Positions 7,847 to 15,281 of a DNA stretch of 40,714 bases are shown piece after piece (positions within the stretch are counted from its first letter, which is position 1; every line of letters begins with the position of its first letter). The stretch comes from CAG-217 sp963638105. Lineage in GTDB: Bacteria; Bacillota; Clostridia; Oscillospirales; Acutalibacteraceae. Below the pieces are notes generated by a model that searched no databases, was not told the origin of the DNA, and saw nothing but the letters and a program-made list of their open reading frames with translations. Location: assembly GCA_963638105.1 (NCBI GenBank), contig CAVHPP010000019.1:1-40714 (forward strand), given 5' to 3'. The position numbers and the translations under genes are program-made.

Positions 7847-8563
7847 ATGAGATGTAAAAATTGCGGAGCGGAGAACGACGACAGCCGCTATATCTGCGAA
7901 GTATGCGGTTCCCCCCTGTATGACGAAAATGAGCTGAGCGCGCAAGCAGATCAGCAGTCTGCCGGCGCAACACCCGGCGGCGCACCTGCCCCTGCCCCCC
8001 GGCCGAACCCGGAGGAAGAAAAAAAGTTGCAGCAAAAGAATAAGCAGAGCATGATCATCATTATCGTGCTGTGCGTGGTGCTCATTGCCGTGGTGGTGGG
8101 TATCATCATCGCCGTGGCCTCCGGCAATCATGATAAGGAAACCACCACAGTGCCGGATACCTCCGTCTCTGTCCCTGTTAGTGACGACCGGGACTATACC
8201 AATAACAATTATACCACGGAGAAGCCTGCGGAAACCACCAGCGAGAAGCCCACAGAGACCACCACGAAGAAAGAGACCACCACCAAAAAACAGACGACCA
8301 CCACGCAGGACAGCAGTGTGCGGGTAAATGTACGCACCCAGGGCGGCGGCAGCGTCACCGGCGGCGGCAAATACGAGGAGGGCGACAATGTGACCCTCAC
8401 CGCCACCCCCAGAGACGGCTATGACTTTGACGGCTGGTATATGAACGGCGAGTTGCAATCCACCGACTCTACCTATTCCTTTACCGTAGGCGGCAAGGAT
8501 ATGACCATCTCCGCCAAGTTTGTGGAGACGGCACCGGAGGTCATGCCCGGAGGTACGGACTGA
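7847..8563 (+). CDS. Zinc-ribbon membrane protein with a C-terminal InlB-type repeat
   Basis: The 238-residue protein is modular. Residues 3-20 form a treble-clef zinc ribbon (C3-x2-C6, C17-x2-C20) in the cytoplasm. Residues 25-66 are a Pro/Ala/Gln-rich linker, 69-91 one membrane helix, and 97-160 a Thr/Lys/Glu spacer of the kind that crosses peptidoglycan. Residues ~165-232 are a divergent InlB B-repeat/Flg_new-like domain (GGSVTGGGKY...GYDFDGWYMNGE...AKF). This layout suggests a sensor or surface-exposed anchor linking an inside metal-binding domain to an outside beta-grasp domain; ligands are unknown. GAGG lies eight bases before the ATG. The next gene overlaps its stop codon. Confidence 0.82.
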   Translation: MRCKNCGAENDDSRYICEVCGSPLYDENELSAQADQQSAGATPGGAPAPAPRPNPEEEKKLQQKNKQSMIIIIVLCVVLIAVVVGIIIAVASGNHDKETTTVPDTSVSVPVSDDRDYTNNNYTTEKPAETTSEKPTETTTKKETTTKKQTTTTQDSSVRVNVRTQGGGSVTGGGKYEEGDNVTLTATPRDGYDFDGWYMNGELQSTDSTYSFTVGGKDMTISAKFVETAPEVMPGGTD

Positions 8564-8997
8564 TGACCAAAGGCGATCTGGCTCGGCAAAACTTCAAGTC
8601 CGGCTATAATTGCAGCCAGGCAGTGGCTTTGGCGTTCCAAGATGAAATAGGTATGGACCCGGACACCATCGCCCGGCTCACCATAGGCTTTGGCGGCGGT
8701 ATGGGTCGTATGCGTGAGGTGTGCGGCACCATCTCCGGCGTGACTTTTGTACTGTCTGCCCTCTACGGCGATCGGCCGAAAAGCGAAGTCTACGCCATGG
8801 TGCAGCAGGTGGCAAAGGGCTTTCAGGCGGAGACCGGCTCCCTGGTGTGCCGGGTGCTCCTGGGATTGGATCCGAATGTGAAACCCACGCCCCAGGCAGA
8901 ACCCCGCACGGAGGGCTACTACAAAAAGCGTCCCTGCGCCGAATTATGCGCCCTGGCTGCCGACCTTTTAGAAGATTATTTAAAAAATATCGCCTAA
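8563..8997 (+). CDS. C_GCAxxG_C_C family redox-type protein
   Basis: The 144-residue protein matches the C_GCAxxG_C_C family: an N-terminal YNCSQAVALAF, then GFGGGMGRMREVCGTISG, followed by further cysteines (LVCRVLLG and RPCAELCALA). The conserved cysteines suggest a redox or metal-binding role; the exact reaction is not established. Its ATG overlaps the stop codon of the zinc-ribbon gene (TGATG), and GGAGG lies inside the end of that gene, so the two are probably translationally coupled. No clear terminator follows before the tRNA promoter. Confidence 0.85.
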   Translation: MTKGDLARQNFKSGYNCSQAVALAFQDEIGMDPDTIARLTIGFGGGMGRMREVCGTISGVTFVLSALYGDRPKSEVYAMVQQVAKGFQAETGSLVCRVLLGLDPNVKPTPQAEPRTEGYYKKRPCAELCALAADLLEDYLKNIA

Positions 8998-9002
8998 AAG
9001 GC

Positions 9003-9031
9003 TTGCATTTTCCAATGCGATGTGCTATATT
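9003..9031 (+). promoter_or_regulatory. Promoter of tRNA-Arg
   Basis: TTGCAT (9003-9008), a 17-base spacer and TATATT (9026-9031). The leader that follows can form an 8-bp hairpin, GCAAAAGC with GCTTTTGC (about 9038-9061), directly before the mature tRNA 5' end, which may help processing. Confidence 0.6.
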
Positions 9032-9065
9032 ATTTGAGCAAAAGCGCGGTAGTGCTTTTGCATAC

Positions 9066-9142
9066 GCGCTGGTAGCTCAGTTGGATAGAGTGTCTGGCTA
9101 CGAACCAGAAGGTCGGGGGTTCGAATCCCTTCCAGCGTACCA
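9066..9142 (+). tRNA. tRNA-Arg (anticodon ACG)
   Basis: A full cloverleaf is visible. The acceptor arms are GCGCTGG and CCAGCGT with a G1-U72 wobble, the D arm is GCTC...GAGT, and the anticodon stem TCTGG/CCAGA encloses loop CTACGAA with ACG. The T arm carries GGTTCGAATCC, the discriminator is A73, and CCA is encoded. ACG (inosine at the wobble position after editing) reads CGU, CGC and CGA. Confidence 0.95.
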
Positions 9143-9181
9143 AAAAGCCGTAGAACGCTTTTGCGTTTTACGGCTTTTTAT
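9143..9181 (+). terminator. Intrinsic terminator of tRNA-Arg
   Basis: AAAAAGCCGTA pairs with TACGGCTTTTT around an inner AACGC...GCGTT stem, followed by ATTATG. It starts on the base after CCA. Confidence 0.85.
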
Positions 9182-9300
9182 TATGTTTTGGGTTGTAGGG
9201 ATTCGAACACGAGTGTCCAAATTTTGAGCAAAGCGAAAAAATTTGGGAGAAAGGTCCGGTGGACCTTTCGATACTGAGTGACGAGCCCTTCCAGCGTACG
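9182..9300. repeat. Hairpin-rich element ending in a copy of the tRNA 3' end
   Basis: Immediately after the tRNA terminator are a T-arm-like sequence on the opposite strand (GGGATTCGAAC, about 9198-9208), a hairpin CCAAATTTT...AAAAATTTGG (9218-9246), and a perfect hairpin AAAGGTCC/GGACCTTT (9251-9269). The stretch ends with CCCTTCCAGCGTAC (9287-9300), a 14-base repeat of the 3' end of tRNA-Arg (9127-9140). This looks like a small mobile or recombined element using the tRNA 3' end as a boundary. Confidence 0.45.
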
Positions 9301-9554
9301 ATCTAGACGATTCTTTCTATCTATTTGATGGCGTGGCGGTCAAGGACTTGCAGCACCCGGTCATTGACTTTGAACGGAACAACACCTATATCCAAAGTGA
9401 GGGGATCAATCAGGACTTTGGCATTTATGACGCACCGGACGATCTGCTAAAGGCTCATCATCAGGAAATGTCCCCGCTAAAAACCTTTCTGTACCGGCAT
9501 TTGGGTCGGCACCTGATGAACCGGAATGTAAAAAAGATACGAAACCAAAAATAA
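9300..9554 (+). pseudogene. Gene fragment (C-terminal part of an unidentified protein)
   Basis: From the base where the repeated tRNA 3' end stops, an open frame of about 84 codons runs to TAA at 9552-9554. Its translation (DDSFYLFDGVAVKDLQHPVIDFER... to a basic NVKKIRNQK end) has the composition and charged end of a real protein C-terminus. There is no ribosome site or promoter, and a stop codon lies just upstream at 9279. A GTG at 9333 would be a poor start. I infer the 3' remnant of a gene truncated at the tRNA-linked junction. I do not recognise the family. Confidence 0.4.
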
Positions 9555-9555
9555 A

Positions 9556-9611
9556 GGCAGCTTACCCGGCGAACCCAATTCCCGGGGACAAAGTCCCCGT
9601 CGCCCGCTGCC
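9556..9611 (+). promoter_or_regulatory. Large hairpin in front of the DUF1848 gene
   Basis: Nested complementary arms AGGCAGC/GCTGCCT, GGCG/CGCC and GGGGAC/GTCCCC form a ~55-base structure that ends against the GGAG ribosome site of the next gene. No U-tract follows, so it is not an obvious terminator. It could be an mRNA leader structure or a repeat. Confidence 0.4.
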
Positions 9612-9624
9612 TTGGAGCGAAACC

Positions 9625-10560
9625 ATGATTATTCAAACAGGTATGCGCACGGATATTCCGGCGTTTTACAGCCAGTGGCTGCTCAATCGAATAGAAGCCG
9701 GTTTTGTGCTGGTGCGCAATCCTTACAACCCCAGCCAGGTGACCCGGTACAGCCTGTCGCCGCAAGTGGTGGACCTGATGGCCTTTTGCACCAAGAACCC
9801 GGCGCCTATGCTGCCCCATCTGGAGCGGCTGCGGCCCTATGGGCAATACTGGTTTGTGACCATTACGCCCTACGGCAAGGACATTGAGCCACGGGTACCG
9901 AACAAAGAGCAGGTGATGGAGGACTTCAAGCGCCTGTCCCAAACGGTGGGCGTGGACAGCATTGGCTGGCGGTACGACCCGATTTTGCTGTACGGTCCCT
10001 ACACCCCGGAATACCACATCAAAACCTTTGCCCAAATGGCGGAGAATCTGGCCGGGTACACCAAAACCTGTGTCATCAGCTTTATTGATATTTACAAAAA
10101 AGTGGCTCGCAACTTTCCGGAAGTCCGGGCAGTATCCGCCCGGCAGCGGTTGCAGATCGGCAAGGCTTTTGCAGAGATCGCCGCAGCCAACGGTATGACC
10201 CTGCGCCCCTGCGCGGAGGGGAACGACCTGGCGCAGTTTGGGGCAGACTGCTCCGGCTGTATGACGGTAGCGACCTACGAGACCGCCCTGCACGCCCACT
10301 TAAAAGTGCCCCGGCGCAGCCAAAATCAGCGGGGAAAGCAGTGCGCCTGCCTGCTGGGGGTAGACATCGGCGCCTATGACACCTGCGGCCATCTGTGCAA
10401 ATACTGCTACGCCAATACCGATCCGGCACTGGTGCGCGCCAACCTGCGCCGCCACGACCCACACTCGCCCTTTTTGCTGGGCGGCAGCCTACCCGGCGAC
10501 ACCATCCACCAAGCCGCTCAAACCAGCTGGCTGGATCCCCAGCTGCGCCTGGAATTCTAA
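9625..10560 (+). CDS. DUF1848 family protein
   Basis: The 311-residue protein matches DUF1848 over its length: RTDIPAFYSQWLLNRIEAGFVLVRNP near the start, YWFVTITPYGKDIEPRVP, and GWRYDPILLYGPYT in the middle. Near the end is a cysteine cluster, CACLLGVDIGAYDTCGHLCKYCYAN, with CxxxCxxC spacing that could hold a metal or an iron-sulfur cluster. The family resembles radical-SAM-like TIM barrels in length and layout, but its biochemical function is unknown to me. GGAG lies seven bases before the ATG. It appears monocistronic, preceded by a large hairpin and followed by a strong terminator. Confidence 0.88.
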   Translation: MIIQTGMRTDIPAFYSQWLLNRIEAGFVLVRNPYNPSQVTRYSLSPQVVDLMAFCTKNPAPMLPHLERLRPYGQYWFVTITPYGKDIEPRVPNKEQVMEDFKRLSQTVGVDSIGWRYDPILLYGPYTPEYHIKTFAQMAENLAGYTKTCVISFIDIYKKVARNFPEVRAVSARQRLQIGKAFAEIAAANGMTLRPCAEGNDLAQFGADCSGCMTVATYETALHAHLKVPRRSQNQRGKQCACLLGVDIGAYDTCGHLCKYCYANTDPALVRANLRRHDPHSPFLLGGSLPGDTIHQAAQTSWLDPQLRLEF

Positions 10561-10579
10561 AAGCAAAAAGTCTATATTT

Positions 10580-10617
10580 GACCACGCCGTACGAACCGGC
10601 GTGGTCTTTTATTTTTC
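10580..10617 (+). terminator. Intrinsic terminator of the DUF1848 gene
   Basis: Perfect 9-bp arms GACCACGCC (10580-10588) and GGCGTGGTC (10598-10606) with TTTTATTTTT following. Confidence 0.9.
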
Positions 10618-10623
10618 TATCCG

Positions 10624-10652
10624 TTGACACCCGGCGGATCTTCTTATATAAT
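10624..10652 (+). promoter_or_regulatory. Strong promoter of the endonuclease/exonuclease/phosphatase-family gene
   Basis: A consensus TTGACA (10624-10629), a 17-base spacer and a consensus TATAAT (10647-10652). Confidence 0.85.
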
Positions 10653-10659
10653 CAAGGTA

Positions 10660-10823
10660 GAATGGTGTGCCCGATTTTGGCTAATCGGCACTATGGTAGG
10701 GTGAGCAAATTTCTCTCTGCCTGCACAGCGGGGGCGGATACCATCTGCCTGCCAACGCATCCGTATTTGCTTGCCACAAACCCGCTGCACAAAATACAAA
10801 CACAAATTATGGAAGGTGAAATC
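10660..10823 (+). promoter_or_regulatory. Long structured 5' leader
   Basis: The ~165-base leader between promoter and ribosome site holds a hairpin at 10667-10691 (GTGC, CGATT paired with AATCG, GCAC). A second, nested structure pairs CAGCGGG (10726-10732) with CCCGCTG (10781-10787), enclosing CGGAT (10735-10739) with ATCCG (10759-10763). No known riboswitch class was recognised. The leader is also open in the frame of the gene from an ATG at 10663, but that ATG would be almost at the transcript start. Confidence 0.35.
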
Positions 10824-12215
10824 ATGCGTACCACATCCACACCCGGCAAACAAGCCGGCTTTTGGCACCGACTGAAAAATTCTACCATGCAGACACCCTG
10901 GCACATTCTGCGCCAGCTGGCGCTGCTGGCGCCCCTGGGCACGCTGTGCCTGCCCATGTTCTACGCCGGGCACAAAAATGTATCGCTGATCACCATTATT
11001 CTCTGCCTGTCCAACCACGGTGCGGACCTGCGCCCTATGGTGACCGATAAAGGCTACGGCTTTGCGGTGGCTGCCGTTTTCTGCGCGCTGGTGCTGGGAA
11101 TCGCGGAACTGATCTGTTCCCTGTTCACCGCGGCCAAGGGCGGCTATCGGCGGAATATGACTGCCTTTTGGGTAAACGCTGCCGTCTTTGCGCTGACGGC
11201 CTTTTTAGCCATCGGGTTCGGCGCCCGGGCCAAGGTCGGGTTGGCGGTAACCTTTGGCCTTTACCTGCTGCAATTCCTGCTACACACCAAAGTCAGCGGT
11301 AAAAAAATACGCCCGGCTGCCGCAGGTGTAACAGCTCTGCTGGCGGTGCCCATTGTGCTTTCCCTTTGTTTTCTTTATAAGGCGCAACCGGCCCAATACG
11401 CCGCGCCCGGCAGTGAGACCGATAAGGTGCGGACGGTCACTTTTAATGTAGCCAGTGTGTTTGGCAACCGCTTTGACGATACGGACAGTATGACCCGCTG
11501 CGCCCGCTTTGCCGCCTATATGAACCAATGCAAACCGGACCTGATCGGCACCCAGGAAATGAACATCTACTGGTACAAAGCGCTGCAAACCACCCTGCCG
11601 GACTACGACGCCTACGGCGTGCAGCGGGGCGGCGACGCTACGGACTGGAACAGCGAGATGAACCCGGTGTTTTGGAATAAAACCAAGTACACCGCTTTAG
11701 AGAAGAACACCTTTTGGCTCAGTGAAACGCCGGGCAAAGCCAGCCGCTACACCTACACGGACGAAAACGGACAGCCCGGCCAAGCCGGCTGCTACCGCAT
11801 TTGCAGCTATGTGGTGCTGCAAGACCGCACCACCGGCAAGCGGCTGCTGTTTCTCAACACCCACTTGGATAACGCCTCCCAGCAGGCAGCGGACTTTGGC
11901 GCCCAGGTAATCATTGAACACCTAACCGCCTTGCAGGCCAAGTACGGCAAAGACACCGCCGTGGTGCTCACCGGTGATTTTAACGAAACGCAAGAGGGCG
12001 AGGCCTACCGTCGAATCGCCGCCCGACTGCAAGACTGTACCGACCCTACCAAGAAAACCGCTACCTACCAAGAGTGGGGCTACTGCGATACCGGCAATGA
12101 ACCCATCGACTTTATCTTTACCAGCGGCACCGGCAGCGGCTACACCGTCTTAAACGACCTGAGCGGCGGCTATGTGTCCGACCACTACGGGGTCTACGCC
12201 AACATTCGTTTGTAA
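10824..12215 (+). CDS. Membrane-anchored endonuclease/exonuclease/phosphatase family protein
   Basis: The 463-residue protein has an N-terminal membrane part with about four to five helices (residues ~30-190) and a C-terminal EEP (DNase I-like) domain. Visible EEP motifs are VRTVTFNVAS, a Glu in LIGTQEMN, LLFLNTHLDN, VVLTGDFNE and the final YVSDHYGVYANI, which supply the metal-binding Glu/Asp and catalytic His residues. The family includes nucleases, sphingomyelinases and lipid or inositol phosphatases; an extracellular catalytic domain makes a nuclease or phosphodiesterase role plausible. GGAAGG precedes the ATG at 10824; an ATG at 10809 overlaps it. The gene has a long leader. Confidence 0.85.
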   Translation: MRTTSTPGKQAGFWHRLKNSTMQTPWHILRQLALLAPLGTLCLPMFYAGHKNVSLITIILCLSNHGADLRPMVTDKGYGFAVAAVFCALVLGIAELICSLFTAAKGGYRRNMTAFWVNAAVFALTAFLAIGFGARAKVGLAVTFGLYLLQFLLHTKVSGKKIRPAAAGVTALLAVPIVLSLCFLYKAQPAQYAAPGSETDKVRTVTFNVASVFGNRFDDTDSMTRCARFAAYMNQCKPDLIGTQEMNIYWYKALQTTLPDYDAYGVQRGGDATDWNSEMNPVFWNKTKYTALEKNTFWLSETPGKASRYTYTDENGQPGQAGCYRICSYVVLQDRTTGKRLLFLNTHLDNASQQAADFGAQVIIEHLTALQAKYGKDTAVVLTGDFNETQEGEAYRRIAARLQDCTDPTKKTATYQEWGYCDTGNEPIDFIFTSGTGSGYTVLNDLSGGYVSDHYGVYANIRL

Positions 12216-12320
12216 AGCAAAAACGCATTCCTGCTTTTTATGCAAATCACAAGGGACTGCTCCCGCCTTTCTTGGGCAAAAAGCAATTTTACGGTTCCAT
12301 ACCTCCATCGCTCCGCTGTT

Positions 12321-13259
12321 TTATACATTTCCGTTTACAAACCGGCGGTAGCATACCCATTCCTCTTGACGGTTGGCATAACGGGAATTGCCGCGCAGAT
12401 CCGGCAGACGGTACTGGCAGGCAATATACCGCCCCAGGTAGGCGGTAACGGCGGTAGCCCCGGTTACATTCAGGTGATTGCCTGCGTCCCGAAAAGCAAC
12501 GGCGCCGTCCAATCCCATTTGATCATACAGCAGGTTCAAATCCAGAAATTCCAGTTCCCGGGCCACTGCATATTCCGCCACACCTCGATGGCGGGCTGCA
12601 TTCCAGGAAGTTACGGTGGGCAGTTCCACCAGCAACAGCTGTGCACCGTTTTCTCGGCAAAGCTGCAAAATCCGATCTGCTGTTTTTCGGTTTTCCGCAC
12701 TTATTTGTTCCCGTTCCCCGGTGTCTGCCATATAGTCCGGCATTGCCAGCCGGGTAACCTTGGTGCTGTACCGGTAGCCGTGGGTACGACGAATAGAGGG
12801 AAAGTCGCCGGGCGTCACTTGTGCGCCGGTCTGCCGAAACACAGAGGCTAAATTGCGCATATCCTGTCCCAGGTGCTTCGCCCTCGTTTGACGGGCCAGT
12901 ACCCGGGGCATTTCTCTTTCCTGCGGATTTCGGTCATAGAGCATATCCGTTTCCAGCACCACCAGCGCCGGAGACTGGGTAGCAAACACACGCTCCAACA
13001 AGGCGTAGGATTTGGCCAGCGACTGACGGGCAGAGGCGTACACGGTGGCGCTATACCCTTGATTGCCCCACAGTACCGGCGGCACAAAGCCGGAATACAA
13101 ATCGCTGTTGCCCACACAGGCAATCTGTACCGTGTTCTCCGGCTCCGGCACAAAAGCATACGGATCATCTGCCGCGTGCCGCCAAGGCAGCCCATTTCCC
13201 AACAAAAGAACGCCGGTCAGCAACACAGAACATCCCCGGGTCCATAAAGAACGGAACAT
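12321..13259 (-). CDS. Secreted SGNH/GDSL-like hydrolase family protein
   Basis: The 312-residue protein begins with a signal peptide or anchor (MFRSLWTRGCSVLLTGVLLL). Residues 46-54 (QIACVGNSD) resemble block I of SGNH enzymes, with Ser52 as possible nucleophile, and near the end RDAGNHLNVTG resembles block V with its catalytic Asp/His. The layout is similar to DltD- or AlgX-like extracytoplasmic acyl-transfer or esterase proteins that act on cell-envelope polymers, but the exact reaction is unknown. GGAAG lies eight bases before ATG 13259. Its upstream region is shared with the divergent alkA-type gene; a TATACT -10 candidate lies near 13289 on the minus strand without a good -35. Confidence 0.7.
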   Translation of the reverse strand: MFRSLWTRGCSVLLTGVLLLGNGLPWRHAADDPYAFVPEPENTVQIACVGNSDLYSGFVPPVLWGNQGYSATVYASARQSLAKSYALLERVFATQSPALVVLETDMLYDRNPQEREMPRVLARQTRAKHLGQDMRNLASVFRQTGAQVTPGDFPSIRRTHGYRYSTKVTRLAMPDYMADTGEREQISAENRKTADRILQLCRENGAQLLLVELPTVTSWNAARHRGVAEYAVARELEFLDLNLLYDQMGLDGAVAFRDAGNHLNVTGATAVTAYLGRYIACQYRLPDLRGNSRYANRQEEWVCYRRFVNGNV

Positions 13260-13402
13260 AAAGTCACTTCCTTTCTGCTTTCTGCCCTCAGTATATCTTG
13301 CTAAAAATCAGTTTAAGGCAAGGAAAAGTAAAAAGCTGGAAAAGATGCGGAAAAGAACGCATACAAGCACAGACAAAAATCAACCGTTATCGGAGAAAAA
13401 CC

Positions 13403-14065
13403 ATGCATTTTACTTACGGCGAAAAAGAACTTCATTATCTGCGTCAAACGGACAAGCGCCTGGCAGAGGTGATTGACCGCATAGGCCCGGTGCACCGCAC
13501 GGTGGATACGGACCTGTTCTCCGCAGTGGTGCACCACATAATCGGCCAGCAAATCTCCACCAAGGCGCAAGCCACCATTTGGCAGCGTATGTGCGACGCA
13601 CTGGGGAGCGTAAATGCCAAGACGGTGCTGGGCGCCGGGGCGGAGCAATTACAGGCGCTGGGTATATCCGGCAAAAAGGCAGAGTACATCACCGATTTTG
13701 CCCAAAAGGTGCTGGACGGCAGTTTTGATATAGAGGCCGTTTGGTCCATGCCGGACGATGCGGCCATAAAAGCGCTTTCGTCCTTAAACGGCATTGGGGT
13801 GTGGACAGCGGAAATGATTCTGCTGTTTTGTATGCAGCGACCCAATGTACTTAGCTACGGCGATCTGGCCATTCATCGTGGCATGCGCATGGTATACCAT
13901 CATCGCAAGATTGACCGCAAATTGTTTGAGAAGTACCGGCGCAGGCTCAGTCCCTATTGCAGCGTGGCCAGCCTGTACTTTTGGGCAGTGGCCGGCGGTG
14001 CGTTGCCGGACATGAAGGACTACGCGCCCAAAGCGAAAGCAAAAACCGGGAGGAAGAAAAAATGA
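13403..14065 (+). CDS. AlkA-type DNA-3-methyladenine glycosylase (HhH-GPD)
   Basis: The 220-residue protein is a helix-hairpin-helix GPD glycosylase that removes alkylated bases to start base-excision repair. Visible are HHIIGQQISTKAQATIW (residues 44-60), the HhH motif LNGIGVWTAEM (128-138), and SYGDLAIHRGM with Asp154 as the catalytic residue. It lacks the N-terminal TBP-like domain of E. coli AlkA, which is usual for short Firmicutes homologues, and lacks the iron-sulfur cysteines of Nth/MutY. Start 13403 is set by GGAG eight bases upstream; the frame stays open further up but without a ribosome site. Its stop overlaps the ogt start (ATGA). Confidence 0.9.
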   Translation: MHFTYGEKELHYLRQTDKRLAEVIDRIGPVHRTVDTDLFSAVVHHIIGQQISTKAQATIWQRMCDALGSVNAKTVLGAGAEQLQALGISGKKAEYITDFAQKVLDGSFDIEAVWSMPDDAAIKALSSLNGIGVWTAEMILLFCMQRPNVLSYGDLAIHRGMRMVYHHRKIDRKLFEKYRRRLSPYCSVASLYFWAVAGGALPDMKDYAPKAKAKTGRKKK

Positions 14066-14586
14066 GCAACGCTGCTTATACCTGTTCCTATTCGTCGCCC
14101 CTGGGCAAAATCACTCTGGCCAGCGACGGCGCAACCCTTATCGGTCTGTGGTTTGACGGCCAAAAATATTTTGGCGCCACCCTGCCCCCGACGCATGCAG
14201 AAAAGAATTTGCCGGTGTTTGACCAAACGGCACGCTGGCTGGACATTTACTTTCGCGGCCAAGAACCGGACTTCACCCCGCCCCTGACTCTCAGCGGCAC
14301 ACCCTTTCGCCGGACAGTGGCAGAAATTTTGCTTACCGTTCCTTACGGCAAGACGATAACCTACGGAGAGATCGCTGCCAGGATCGCCCGGCAGCAGGGT
14401 GCAAAAACCATGTCCGCCCAGGCGGTGGGCGGCGCTGTGGGGCACAACCCCATTTCCATTATCGTTCCCTGTCACCGGGTGGTGGCCGGCGACGGCAGTC
14501 TCACCGGCTACGCCGGCGGGATCCAAAGAAAGCGCCGACTGCTGGAGCTGGAGCAAACCCGGGCGCTGCAATGCAGAACACGATAA
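14062..14586 (+). CDS. ogt: Methylated-DNA-[protein]-cysteine S-methyltransferase
   Basis: The 174-residue protein transfers the methyl group from O6-methylguanine in DNA to its own cysteine in a suicide reaction. The family signature IVPCHRVV is at residues 134-141 with acceptor Cys137. The winged-helix part (VPYGKTITYGEIAARI, residues 93-108) and the arginine-finger region are present. The N-terminal ribonuclease-like domain is short, as in Ogt. It overlaps the glycosylase gene by four bases, with GGGAGGAA inside that gene's end, so the pair makes an alkylation-repair operon without an Ada regulator in view. No convincing terminator follows. Confidence 0.94.
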   Translation: MSNAAYTCSYSSPLGKITLASDGATLIGLWFDGQKYFGATLPPTHAEKNLPVFDQTARWLDIYFRGQEPDFTPPLTLSGTPFRRTVAEILLTVPYGKTITYGEIAARIARQQGAKTMSAQAVGGAVGHNPISIIVPCHRVVAGDGSLTGYAGGIQRKRRLLELEQTRALQCRTR

Positions 14587-14662
14587 AAAACGAAAAGAGC
14601 CGCAGCATAACACCGCGACCCTTTCCGTTATAGAGGATATATGATAGAAAAAGATGGAAAAG

Positions 14663-14747
14663 TTTTCCACATAAGGCTCTCGCCTTACGGTTTATAGTAT
14701 AGAGATTATTTTTGAACGATTTTACGGCTTTTTGTGAATAAATCGTT
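14663..14747. promoter_or_regulatory. Intergenic site cluster upstream of zapA
   Basis: The 333-base gap 14587-14919 contains a palindrome TGGAAAAGTTTTCCA (14655-14669). It also has two sequences fitting the loose DnaA-box form TTWTNCACA (14663-14671 plus strand; 14733-14741 minus strand) and an inverted repeat AACGATTT/AAATCGTT (14715-14722, 14740-14747). These are seen directly; any regulatory role is guesswork. The zapA promoter follows at 14797. Confidence 0.3.
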
Positions 14748-14796
14748 ACACTTTGAAGCCTGTAAGGATTTTCCGCCCGGCAGGCGGGAATTTGGA

Positions 14797-14825
14797 TTGA
14801 CAAGCCTTTCTTTCCTTGCTATACT
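14797..14825 (+). promoter_or_regulatory. Promoter of zapA-U32-maf
   Basis: TTGACA (14797-14802), a 17-base spacer and TATACT (14820-14825). The ~90-base leader includes short GC stems (AGTTCCC...GGGGCT and GCGGCGCCGC, about 14848-14884). Confidence 0.8.
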
Positions 14826-14919
14826 AAAAGTAGGATATTTTGTCGATAGGTGCGTAGTTCCCTTGCGGGGCTGCGGCGCCGCGACTGTAACTTTAGATAG
14901 AGCCGAAAGGGCAATGGTG

Positions 14920-15279
14920 ATGGCAATGGCAAAAAACAGAGTACACTTAAAAATCGGCGGTTCCGCCTACACGGTGCTTACCGATGACGCACCGGAGTAT
15001 GTGGAGGAGTTGGCCGAGGAGCTGGACAAGGAAATGCGCAGCATTATCAATGAGAACCCCGGTCTGTCCGTAACCCAAGCGGCGGTGCTCACTGCGCTGG
15101 ACAAGGCAGACACCTGCAAAAAATCCACCGCCTCCTCCGACAATCTGCGGGCGCAGATCAAGGATTATTTGGAGGACAGCGCTCGCGCCCGTATGGAAGT
15201 GGATGTGGCGCGCCGTGAGATTGAGCGGCTCAACCGGGAGATCAGCTCCCTGCGTGAGCGCATTGCAGAGAACAAGTAA
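14920..15279 (+). CDS. zapA: Cell division protein ZapA
   Basis: ZapA binds and bundles FtsZ filaments at the division ring. The 119-residue protein has the typical N-terminal domain KNRVHLKIGGSAYTVLTDDAPEYVEELAEELDKEM and a C-terminal coiled coil (about residues 65-118, ending EIERLNREISSLRERIAENK) used for dimer and tetramer formation. Several starts are possible in ATGGTGATGGCAATGGC; 14920 has the best spacing from AAAGGG. It opens an operon with the U32 gene (two-base gap) and maf (four-base overlap), an order common in clostridia. Confidence 0.9.
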   Translation: MAMAKNRVHLKIGGSAYTVLTDDAPEYVEELAEELDKEMRSIINENPGLSVTQAAVLTALDKADTCKKSTASSDNLRAQIKDYLEDSARARMEVDVARREIERLNREISSLRERIAENK

Positions 15280-15281
15280 AT

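Noticed and set aside
8221..8300. Tandem ACC/ACG-rich repeat as a DNA element
   Set aside because: It codes for the Thr-rich wall-spanning linker of the zinc-ribbon protein and is explained by that.
14917..14919. GTG as start of zapA
   Set aside because: It lies too close to AAAGGG, and the ATG three bases later has better spacing; the choice changes only one residue.
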